From an uncultured Bacillota bacterium (GTDB taxonomy: Bacteria > Bacillota > Clostridia > Peptostreptococcales > Anaerovoracaceae): DNA of 6,431 nucleotides. The stretch is taken from assembly GCA_949287115.1 (NCBI GenBank), contig CASEFF010000225.1:1-6431 (forward strand). The letters are read 5' to 3'. Position 1 is the stretch's first letter; the number at the start of each line of letters is the position of its first letter. The translations under genes were made by a program, and so were the position numbers. Below are positions 1 to 5,750 of this stretch, one piece after another. The notes under the pieces were generated by a model. The model was given only the letters and a program-made list of their open reading frames with translations. It was not told where the DNA came from and did not search any database.

Positions 1-1776
1 ACGATCATAGGAAAACATGCGAAAAAGCCGATGGTGCTGGAGAGCCCGGTATACATATCGCACATGTCCTTCGGCGCTCTTTCCAAAGAGACGAAGATAT
101 CCCTCGCAAGAGGTTCGGCCATGGCAAAGACAGCCATGTGCAGCGGGGAAGGCGGCATACTGCCGGAGGAAAGGGCGGCGGCGTACAAATACATATTCGA
201 GTACATACCGAACAAGTACAGCGTCACCGATGAAAATCTCCGGGCGGCAGACGCCATTGAGATAAAGATAGGGCAGGGAACGAAGCCCGGCATGGGCGGA
301 CATCTGCCGGGAGACAAGGTGACCGAGGAGATCGCGGCCATAAGGGGCAAGAAGCCGGGTGAGGATGTGCAGAGCCCGAGCAAGTTCCCGGAGCTCAATT
401 CAAAGGAAGACCTGAAGGCGATGGTGGATATGCTCAGAGAGCGTTCGGGCGGCAGACCGATAGGCGTGAAGATAGCCGCCGGCAGGCTGGAACGGGATCT
501 CGAGTACTGCGTATTCGCCGGGCCTGATTTCATCACGGTCGACGGCAGAGGCGGCGGAACGGCATCCAGCCCGAAGCTGCTGAGGGAAGCCACGACGGTG
601 CCGACGATATACGCGCTCTACAGGGCGAGAAAATACCTCGATTCCGTAGGCTCCGACATATCGCTGGTGATAACGGGCGGTCTGAGAGTGTCGGCTGACT
701 TTGCCAAAGCGCTGGCGATGGGCGCCGATGCGGTGGCTGTGGCGACGGCCGGCATGATAGCGGCGGCATGTCAGCAGTACCGCATATGCGGCAGCGGCAA
801 GTGTCCTGTGGGAGTGGCGACTCAGGATCCCGAGCTGAGGGCAAGGCTCAACATGGATGCGGCGGCTCAGAGGGTAGGCAACTATCTGAACGTTTCCACC
901 GAGGAGCTGAAGACGTTCGCCAGGGTCACGGGCCATCGTTCGGTACACGATCTGTCCGTTGCCGATCTGATGACGACGAGCCGCGATATAGCGGAATATA
1001 CGGATATAAAGCATGTTGCAGACCCGGTGGAAACGGGAAATGGCAATGCAGCTGAGATCGCGCCCGCTGCGGCCTCAGGCGAGGCGAAGTATAAGTGCAG
1101 GCTGTGCGGCTATGAGTTTACCGTAAGCGGCGGCGCGGAGGCCGTATGCCCTGTGTGCGGAGCAAGGGGAGAAAATCTGGAGCTGATCTCCGGCGCTGTC
1201 GGGAACGCAGAGGATGCCGGAGCGCAGGCAGAGGCGGAAAAGCCGGACTATGCAGGAACGCAGACGGAAAAGAACCTGCAGGCGGCCTTTGCCGGAGAAT
1301 CGCAGGCGCGTAACAAGTACACCTACTTTGCTTCCGTAGCAAAAGGTGAGGGATACGAGCAGATCGCGGCCCTCTTCCTGAAGACGGCCGAAAACGAGAA
1401 AGCCCACGCAAAGATGTGGTTCGAGGAGCTTGGCGGTATCGGCGATACGTCCGATAATCTGAAAGCTGCGGCAGACGGTGAAAACTACGAGTGGACCGAC
1501 ATGTACGCAGGCTTTGCCGAAACGGCGGAAGCAGAAGGGTTCCCTGAGCTGGCGGCAAAATTCCGCATGGTGGGAGCCATAGAAAAGCACCACGAGGAAC
1601 GCTACAGAGCGCTGCTTTCCAACGTGGAGACTGCAGCTGTGTTCGAAAAGAGCGAAGTGAAGATGTGGGAATGCCGCAACTGCGGACACATAGTGACGGG
1701 CACGAAGGCTCCGGAGATCTGCCCTGTATGCAGATATTCAAAGAGCTACTTCGAGATAAACGCGGAAAATTACTGA
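1..1776 (+). CDS. Glutamate synthase-type FMN/3Fe-4S domain fused to rubredoxin and rubrerythrin (5' partial)
   Basis: The reading frame is open from base 1, so the start lies upstream; 591 codons are visible (residue 1 = base 1). Residues about 1-340 are the FMN-binding TIM-barrel domain of glutamate synthase large subunits: SFGALS near the start, CSGEGG, GVKIAAG (157 = Lys), DGRGGGT (181-187), ITGGLR (224-229), then C257-x5-C263-x4-C268, the 3Fe-4S pattern of GltB. After an Ala/Glu-rich linker, residues 364-395 form a rubredoxin-like knuckle (CRLC 366-369, CPVC 383-386). A second linker leads to a complete rubrerythrin: a ferritin-like diiron domain (about 421-545; likely ligands E433, E466, H469, E494, E497, E528, H531) and a C-terminal rubredoxin (CRNC 558-561, CPVC 574-577). 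Known family roles are glutamate formation from 2-oxoglutarate (GltB) and peroxide reduction (rubrerythrin). No glutaminase domain is visible, but the N-terminus is missing. Coupling of the two activities is inference. It is probably cytoplasmic, as no membrane segment is seen. Confidence 0.93.
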   Translation, partial: TIIGKHAKKPMVLESPVYISHMSFGALSKETKISLARGSAMAKTAMCSGEGGILPEERAAAYKYIFEYIPNKYSVTDENLRAADAIEIKIGQGTKPGMGGHLPGDKVTEEIAAIRGKKPGEDVQSPSKFPELNSKEDLKAMVDMLRERSGGRPIGVKIAAGRLERDLEYCVFAGPDFITVDGRGGGTASSPKLLREATTVPTIYALYRARKYLDSVGSDISLVITGGLRVSADFAKALAMGADAVAVATAGMIAAACQQYRICGSGKCPVGVATQDPELRARLNMDAAAQRVGNYLNVSTEELKTFARVTGHRSVHDLSVADLMTTSRDIAEYTDIKHVADPVETGNGNAAEIAPAAASGEAKYKCRLCGYEFTVSGGAEAVCPVCGARGENLELISGAVGNAEDAGAQAEAEKPDYAGTQTEKNLQAAFAGESQARNKYTYFASVAKGEGYEQIAALFLKTAENEKAHAKMWFEELGGIGDTSDNLKAAADGENYEWTDMYAGFAETAEAEGFPELAAKFRMVGAIEKHHEERYRALLSNVETAAVFEKSEVKMWECRNCGHIVTGTKAPEICPVCRYSKSYFEINAENY

Positions 1777-1816
1777 TGATGTGAGACGGGTTTCATTCAT
1801 ACAAATAAGAATGGAT

Positions 1817-1869
1817 ATAAAAAGAGCTGTGCATCGGTATCATGTACCTGATGCACAGCTCTGCTTTTT
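1817..1869. terminator. Bidirectional Rho-independent terminator between convergent genes
   Basis: Perfect 13-bp inverted repeat, AGAGCTGTGCATC (1823-1835) against GATGCACAGCTCT (1850-1862). It is extended inward by GGTA/TACC (1836-1839 with 1845-1848), leaving one bulged T at 1849 and a five-base loop. On the plus strand it is followed by GCTTTTTA; on the minus strand by CTTTTTATAT. It lies between two genes that end towards each other, so it can stop transcription from both sides. Confidence 0.92.
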
Positions 1870-1884
1870 ATAGATGTGAAAATG

Positions 1885-2385
1885 TTACACGTTCCTGCCG
1901 CAGCAGTGCTTGTACTTCTTGCCGCTGCCGCAAGGGCAAGGCTCGTTTCGACCGATCTTCTTTCCCTTTACGACGGTCTTTGACTTCTTGTATTCTTTGG
2001 CGATCTGTTTCATCTTCTCTTCGCCCAGAATGTCTTCCCACTGAGGGAGGCCGTACAGATAGTCGGCGTCGGCCGCCAGCATGTTGTAAAACAGCTTTTC
2101 CGGCTCGATTTCGATCTCCACATCGGAGCTTTCGTCGAAGTTCTCAAAGTCGTTGCTCTTCTTCAGGCTCGAATCGATCCCGTCAAGAAATCCCATGAAG
2201 ATGACAGGACGGACATCGTATCCCGAAGCCAGCTCTCCGAGGGTGCCGGTGATCTTTTCGGAAGGTCTGTCCAGGATGTCGCTGTATATCTTCGTTTCGG
2301 CGCCGCTGTACTCCTTCCAGAATTCCGGGAACGTTTCCTCGGTCTGATTTTCGATAAGATCTTTCCATTCTTCAAATAAAGTCAT
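1885..2385 (-). CDS. SEC-C motif protein of unknown function
   Basis: A 166-residue acidic protein. The C-terminus carries a SEC-C zinc-binding motif, [15 protein letters not shown], with likely metal ligands C150, C152, C161 and C162 in the CxCx8[CH]C pattern seen at the end of SecA and in many small proteins. The first ~130 residues are rich in aromatic and acidic residues ([40 protein letters not shown]) and look helical. The whole protein resembles a family of small SEC-C proteins common in Clostridia whose role is not known to me. There is no signal peptide or membrane segment, so it is probably cytoplasmic. A strong ribosome site (AGGAGGT, 2392-2398 on the minus strand) precedes the ATG. 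It lies 34 bases downstream of hom with no terminator between, so the two are probably cotranscribed; whether they share a function is open. Confidence 0.88.
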   Translation of the reverse strand: MTLFEEWKDLIENQTEETFPEFWKEYSGAETKIYSDILDRPSEKITGTLGELASGYDVRPVIFMGFLDGIDSSLKKSNDFENFDESSDVEIEIEPEKLFYNMLAADADYLYGLPQWEDILGEEKMKQIAKEYKKSKTVVKGKKIGRNEPCPCGSGKKYKHCCGRNV

Positions 2386-2419
2386 TTTGTGACCTCCTGT
2401 GATATATAGCGCGCTGCGC

Positions 2420-3394
2420 TCAGCGCAACGACGACTTGACTATGTCTATGACATCCCCCAATACGGCGCTTCCCGTAGGCAGCGGACCTGCTCCCTTTCC
2501 GTAGAACATCAGATCGCCTACGGCGTTGCCCTTTACGAACACGGCGTTGAACTCCATGTTTATGCCGGCAAGCGGATGTGACTCATCGATCTCCATAGGC
2601 TTTACGGCGTATTCGATCTCGCCGTTCTCAAGCTTTTTGGCGTGGGCGATCAGCTTGATCCTGCAGTTGTTTGCACGGGCTTTTTCGATGTCGTCTTTCG
2701 TTATGGCCGTAATGCCGGTAGTCGGGATATCTCCCGGAGCCACGTATTTGTCGAACATGAGCGCCATCAGTATGGTCAGCTTGTTGGCTGCGTCGATACC
2801 CTCGACGTCGGCTGTAGGATCGGCCTCCGCGAAACCCTTCGCCTGAGCATCCTTCAGCGCTGTATCGTAGTCGACGCCTTCGGATGTCATCATCGTCAGT
2901 ATGTAGTTGGTAGTGCCGTTCAGTATGCCGAGGACCTCCTCGAATTTGTTTGCTCTGAGCGGACCTGTGAGCGTCCCCAGGATAGGTATGCCGCCTCCGA
3001 CGCTGGCTTCAAACCTGAACATGATGTCGTTGGCCTTTGCCGTATCCATCAGCTTATGATAATTGGCGGCGATGGCGGCTTTGTTGGCCGTTACGACGTG
3101 CTTGCCGTTTTCCATCGCCTTCAGCATGAAGGATGTTGCAGGCTCGATGCCGCCCAGCAGTTCTATGACTATATCTATTTCAGGATCGGTGAATATCTCG
3201 TCAGGATCCTGAGTGAATTTTTCGAGGGGCACTTCTATACCTCTGTCGCGGGTGGTGTCACGCTCGAGTATCTTCACTATCTCGACGCCGGTTCCCAGCG
3301 TTTCCTCGATCTCGCTCCTGTTCATCTCGAGAGCCTTGTATGTGCCGGTGCCGATGTTTCCCAGTCCCAGCAGTCCTATCTTTACTGTTTTCAT
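2420..3394 (-). CDS. hom: Homoserine dehydrogenase, short form without ACT domain
   Basis: A 324-residue protein that reduces aspartate-4-semialdehyde to homoserine with NAD(P)H, the branch point to threonine and methionine. The N-terminal Rossmann motif GLGNIGTG is at 10-17, TANKAAIA with the conserved Lys105 follows, and [10 protein letters not shown] is at 157-166. Residues 183-205 match the homoserine dehydrogenase signature in full (A-x3-G-F-A-x2-D-P-x2-D-V-x-G-x-D-x3-K), with the catalytic pair D201 and K205. The protein ends shortly after the catalytic domain ([11 protein letters not shown]), whereas many bacterial enzymes run to about 400-430 residues with a C-terminal ACT domain; feedback control by threonine through such a domain is therefore absent here. 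GGAGGG (3400-3405, minus) is a good ribosome site for the chosen ATG. It is the first gene of a probable two-gene unit with the SEC-C gene, read from the promoter at 3462-3490. Confidence 0.96.
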   Translation of the reverse strand: MKTVKIGLLGLGNIGTGTYKALEMNRSEIEETLGTGVEIVKILERDTTRDRGIEVPLEKFTQDPDEIFTDPEIDIVIELLGGIEPATSFMLKAMENGKHVVTANKAAIAANYHKLMDTAKANDIMFRFEASVGGGIPILGTLTGPLRANKFEEVLGILNGTTNYILTMMTSEGVDYDTALKDAQAKGFAEADPTADVEGIDAANKLTILMALMFDKYVAPGDIPTTGITAITKDDIEKARANNCRIKLIAHAKKLENGEIEYAVKPMEIDESHPLAGINMEFNAVFVKGNAVGDLMFYGKGAGPLPTGSAVLGDVIDIVKSSLR

Positions 3395-3407
3395 TCTATC
3401 CCTCCGT

Positions 3408-3437
3408 ATTGCGGCTCGTATTGCGGCAAATTGCGGC
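3408..3437. repeat. Three direct copies of ATTGCGGC in the hom leader
   Basis: ATTGCGGC occurs at 3408-3415, 3420-3427 and 3430-3437 (GCCGCAAT as read in the hom mRNA). The copies are 12 and 10 bases apart and lie between the predicted hom transcription start (about 3455) and its ribosome site. They may be an RNA or DNA binding site or simple slippage. No function is established. Confidence 0.6.
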
Positions 3438-3461
3438 GAAGCCGTTTAAATCAATGAAATC

Positions 3462-3490
3462 ATTATATAATATATTTCCCCGTTTGTCTC
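3462..3490 (-). promoter_or_regulatory. Predicted sigma-A promoter of hom
   Basis: On the minus strand, GAGACA (3485-3490, 4 of 6 to TTGACA) is followed after 17 bases by a perfect TATAAT (3462-3467). The start site would fall near 3455, giving a leader of about 60 bases before the hom ATG at 3394. The AT-rich block 3461-3477 stands out from its GC-richer surroundings. The leader is too short for a T-box or large riboswitch. Confidence 0.65.
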
Positions 3491-3505
3491 GTGGTTTTTG
3501 ACCTT

Positions 3506-3525
3506 TCGCCGGAAATCGCCGGATA
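3506..3525. repeat. Tandem 10-base repeat TCGCCGGAAA/TCGCCGGATA between divergent promoters
   Basis: TCGCCGGA occurs at 3506-3513 and again at 3516-3523, exactly one helical turn apart, between the -35 boxes of the divergent hom and trmL promoters. A regulator site is possible, but nothing in the window names a protein that would bind it. Confidence 0.45.
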
Positions 3526-3536
3526 ACCGTACGGCG

Positions 3537-3564
3537 TTGACTTTCGCGTCAGGGCGGGTAAAAT
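3537..3564 (+). promoter_or_regulatory. Predicted sigma-A promoter of trmL
   Basis: TTGACT (3537-3542, 5 of 6) and TAAAAT (3559-3564, 5 of 6) are separated by 16 bases. The start site would be near 3571, giving a leader of about 40 bases to the ATG at 3611. The in-frame ATG at 3569 would sit at or before the start of the transcript, which argues against its use. The -35 box overlaps the small dyad TGAC-N6-GTCA (3538-3551). Confidence 0.6.
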
Positions 3565-3594
3565 ATAGATGTCGGCCTTCATGGAGCGGCATGG

Positions 3595-3601
3595 AAAGGA
3601 G
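3595..3601 (+). promoter_or_regulatory. Ribosome binding site deciding the trmL start
   Basis: AAAGGAG lies 9 bases before the ATG at 3611. The upstream in-frame ATGs at 3569 and 3581 have no comparable site, and translation from them would add residues before the conserved MHIVLVEPEIPPNTGN start of the family. Confidence 0.75.
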
Positions 3602-3610
3602 AAAAACACG

Positions 3611-4135
3611 ATGGCGATGCATATAGTACTGGTGGAGCCGGAGATACCGCCAAACACCGGAAACATAGCGCGAAGCTGCGCGGCGACGGGCAGCGTGCTC
3701 CATCTCGTAAAACCGCTGGGGTTTTCAATAGATGACAGGAGCCTGAAGCGGGCGGGACTGGATTACTGGCAGTACGTGAAGCTGGAAGTCCACGAAAGCC
3801 TTGAGGATTTCATGGAAAAGTACGGAGATTGCGGGCGGAAAGACGGAGGATGCGGGCAGGAAGACGGGAGCGCGGGGAACGGCGGACGCATGTTCCTGGC
3901 GACGACAAAGGGCGGCAGGCTCTATACCGACGTGGAGTTCAGGGACGGCGACATGATACTGTTCGGCAGGGAAACGGCCGGGTTGCCGAGACCGTTCATA
4001 GCAGAGCACGAGGAGAGCGCCATAAGGATACCGATGAGCGAAGATACGAGGCTGAGATCGCTAAACTTGGCAAATTCGGTAAACATTATACTGTTCGAAG
4101 CGTTGCGGCAACAGGGATTTCCCGATCTTAAATAA
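3611..4135 (+). CDS. trmL: tRNA (cytidine/uridine-34 2'-O)-methyltransferase TrmL
   Basis: A 174-residue SPOUT-class methyltransferase that methylates the ribose 2'-OH of the wobble nucleotide (position 34) of certain leucine tRNAs, using S-adenosylmethionine. Family motifs are all present: PEIPPNTGNIARSC (10-23), HLVKPLGF (31-38), LFGRETAGLP (117-126) and the knot-forming IRIPM...LRSLNLANSVNIILFEALRQ (138-167). The start at 3611 is chosen from the ribosome site and from the family N-terminus; ATG 3617 (residue 3) is the other candidate. The family is usually about 150-160 residues. The extra length comes from a Gly/Asp/Cys-rich segment (about 72-92) encoded by an imperfect 21-base tandem duplication. 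It is divergent from hom and upstream of rpoN, with no clear terminator before rpoN, so some readthrough is likely. Confidence 0.95.
   Translation: MAMHIVLVEPEIPPNTGNIARSCAATGSVLHLVKPLGFSIDDRSLKRAGLDYWQYVKLEVHESLEDFMEKYGDCGRKDGGCGQEDGSAGNGGRMFLATTKGGRLYTDVEFRDGDMILFGRETAGLPRPFIAEHEESAIRIPMSEDTRLRSLNLANSVNIILFEALRQQGFPDLK
3824..3865 (+). repeat. Imperfect 21-base tandem duplication inside trmL
   Basis: Bases 3824-3844 and 3845-3865 match at 17 of 21 positions and encode GDCGRKD and GGCGQED. The unit length keeps the frame. This accounts for the Gly-rich insertion relative to usual TrmL proteins. Confidence 0.75.
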
Positions 4136-4168
4136 CCGCAAATAATGACTCCAATTACGGGTAAGGCA

Positions 4169-4197
4169 TTGGTAAAAGAGCGGGGGTATGGTATAAT
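4169..4197 (+). promoter_or_regulatory. Predicted extended -10 promoter of rpoN
   Basis: TTGGTA (4169-4174, 4 of 6) is followed after 17 bases by a perfect TATAAT (4192-4197), with the extended -10 element TGG directly before it (4189-4191). The start would be near 4204, only about 15 bases before the ATG, giving a very short leader that begins at or just before the ribosome site. Confidence 0.75.
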
Positions 4198-4204
4198 ATA
4201 AATC

Positions 4205-4209
4205 GAGGT
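4205..4209 (+). promoter_or_regulatory. Ribosome binding site of rpoN
   Basis: GAGGT lies 10 bases before the ATG at 4220. The next in-frame ATG (4226) would be 16 bases away, so 4220 is preferred. The site is modest compared with those of hom, gap and the SEC-C gene. Confidence 0.55.
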
Positions 4210-4219
4210 ATTTGGAAAA

Positions 4220-5677
4220 ATGGGTATGAAACTTGGTTATGACCTGAAAATCGAGCAGTCTCAGAAACTTGTGATGACGCCTGAGCTGATACAGGCAATA
4301 CAGATACTGAAGTTCAATACGCAGGAGCTGGATTCCTATGTACAGGAGCAGCTTCTGATAAACCCTGTGCTGGAACAGGCGGGCGGCGAGCAGCGCCACG
4401 CGGAGCGAAGGACTGACAGCGACCGCGAGGAACGCATCGGCAGCATGGACGACAGGAGGGGCGAAGCTTCCGCATCGCGCAGAGACGACGACTTTGACTG
4501 GAAGGAGTACATAAAGGACAGGGGATATGACGATATAAGCTACAGGCAGTGGGAGGACAGGAACGGCGAAGACAGGGAGAATTCCTATGAGCAGTACGTG
4601 TCCTCGGACATCACGTTGTCGGAGCATCTCATGTTCCAGTTGGAATGTGCCACGGAAAGGAAAGGCTGCAGAAGGGTCGGAGAGTACATAATCGAGTCCC
4701 TCGATGAAAACGGATACATGACGTCTACGCCGGAGGAGATCGCGGAGGCGACAGGTGTCTCCGTCGAAAAGGTCGGAGAAGTTCTGGACATGATCCACGG
4801 TTTCGATCCCGTGGGGGTGGGAGCAGAGGATCTTGCCGAATGTCTGATGATACAGCTGCGGTCGCAGGATCAGCTGACGGAGCTGTTTGAAAAGGTCATC
4901 AAAGAGCATCTTGAGGATATGGCCAACGGCAGATACAACGTCATCGCGAAGGAGCTGGGCATCTCGCTGCAGCAGGTGCAGGCGATGAACGATATCATAA
5001 AGACTCTGGAGCCGAAGCCGGGAAGGCTCTTTGCATCCGGTACGGATCCGAGATACATCGTGCCCGATGTGGTGATAGAGAAGGTGGACGATGATTACGT
5101 GGTATCGGTAAACGAAAGCAGTGCTCCACGGCTGATGATAAGTTCATACTACAGCAAGCTGATGAAGCAGTCGGAAGAGGACGACAATCTTTCGAAATAC
5201 CTGTCGGACAGGGTGAATTCGGCGGTGTGGCTCATAAAGAGCATAGAGCAGAGAAAGCAGACCATATACAACGTAGTGACGGCGGTGATGGAACATCAGA
5301 GGGAGTTCCTCGACAGGGGAGTGAAATATCTGAAGACGCTGACGCTGAAAGACATCGCGGAGGAGCTGGGCATACACGAGTCGACGGTGTCCAGATCGAT
5401 AAACGGTAAATACCTCCAGTGCCCGCGGGGAGTATTCGAGATAAAGTACTTCTTCTCGGCGGGGGTTTCGGGGAACCACGGAGAAGGGATATCTTCCAAC
5501 AGCATAAAGGAATTCATAAAGGAGATCGTCGACAGCGAGGATCCGAGGTCGCCTTACAGCGACCAGACGATGGTCAGCATGCTGGGAGAAAAGGGAATAA
5601 ACATATCGAGGCGTACGGTGGCCAAGTACAGAGACGAGCTGAGCATACCGTCGTCGTCGAAACGCAGGCGATATTGA
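4220..5677 (+). CDS. rpoN: RNA polymerase sigma-54 factor RpoN (SigL)
   Basis: A 485-residue sigma-54, the usual length. Region I (about 4-52: LKIEQSQKLVMTPELIQAIQIL, ending in INPVLE) contacts activator ATPases and holds the closed complex. Region II (about 53-125) is a charged, Arg/Asp/Glu-rich linker. The core-binding domain follows (LDENGYMTS, FDPVGVGAEDLAECL, LEPKPGRLFA). The helix-turn-helix is at about 375-398 (TLKDIAEELGIHESTVSRSI), and the RpoN box, which reads the -24 element, is at about 463-471 (SRRTVAKYR). It directs transcription of promoters that need AAA+ activators; no such activator is in the window. It has its own promoter, lies 84 bases after trmL and 73 bases before gap. 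No frameshift or missing domain is seen. Confidence 0.98.
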   Translation: MGMKLGYDLKIEQSQKLVMTPELIQAIQILKFNTQELDSYVQEQLLINPVLEQAGGEQRHAERRTDSDREERIGSMDDRRGEASASRRDDDFDWKEYIKDRGYDDISYRQWEDRNGEDRENSYEQYVSSDITLSEHLMFQLECATERKGCRRVGEYIIESLDENGYMTSTPEEIAEATGVSVEKVGEVLDMIHGFDPVGVGAEDLAECLMIQLRSQDQLTELFEKVIKEHLEDMANGRYNVIAKELGISLQQVQAMNDIIKTLEPKPGRLFASGTDPRYIVPDVVIEKVDDDYVVSVNESSAPRLMISSYYSKLMKQSEEDDNLSKYLSDRVNSAVWLIKSIEQRKQTIYNVVTAVMEHQREFLDRGVKYLKTLTLKDIAEELGIHESTVSRSINGKYLQCPRGVFEIKYFFSAGVSGNHGEGISSNSIKEFIKEIVDSEDPRSPYSDQTMVSMLGEKGINISRRTVAKYRDELSIPSSSKRRRY

Positions 5678-5750
5678 TCCCGGCGGATAAGCGGCGGGTT
5701 TGATATATACGAGTCAAATTTATTTAAAGCGTTTTGGAAGGAGTTTTAAA
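5678..5750 (+). other. rpoN-gap spacer with gap ribosome binding site
   Basis: GGAAGGAG (5736-5743) lies 7 bases before the gap ATG and is a strong ribosome site. The only hairpin is CCCG/CGGG (5679-5682 with 5695-5698), interrupted inside and followed by TTTGATATAT, so it is not a convincing terminator. TTGATA (5700-5705) with TTTAAA (5723-5728) is a weak promoter-like pair, but it would start transcription at the ribosome site. Cotranscription of gap with rpoN therefore remains possible. No cggR-like gene or clear operator is present. Confidence 0.5.

Noticed and set aside
400..1014. Minus-strand open frame of 204 codons opposite the glutamate synthase domain
   Set aside because: No ribosome site or known motif; it is an antisense shadow of a conserved domain.
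1075..1741. Overlapping minus-strand open frames of 204 and 207 codons opposite the rubrerythrin part
   Set aside because: Two antisense frames open in the same stretch indicate composition effects. The sense strand carries intact diiron and rubredoxin motifs.
2415..2427. Small hairpin TGCGC-TCA-GCGCA over the hom stop codon, as a possible terminator
   Set aside because: Only 5-bp arms and no T-run follows on the minus strand. The next gene begins 34 bases on with a strong ribosome site, so transcription most likely continues.
2642..3457. Plus-strand open frame of 271 codons antisense to hom
   Set aside because: Hom matches its family over the full length. The antisense frame has no ribosome site and no recognisable domain, and is explained by codon bias of the real gene.
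3569..3610. Longer trmL starting at ATG 3569 (188 codons)
   Set aside because: It adds 14 residues absent from the family, has no ribosome site, and lies at the predicted transcription start. ATG 3611 has AAAGGAG at good spacing.
4061..4909. Minus-strand open frame of 282 codons across the trmL end and rpoN
   Set aside because: It overlaps two well-recognised genes and the rpoN promoter, and the translation is low-complexity Leu/Tyr/Arg-rich. The genes' preference for ATA and AGA/AGG codons leaves few stops on the opposite strand.
5679..5705. GC-rich hairpin after rpoN, as a possible terminator
   Set aside because: The stem is 4 bp, then a mismatch, then 2 bp, and only three Ts follow, so it is too weak to call.
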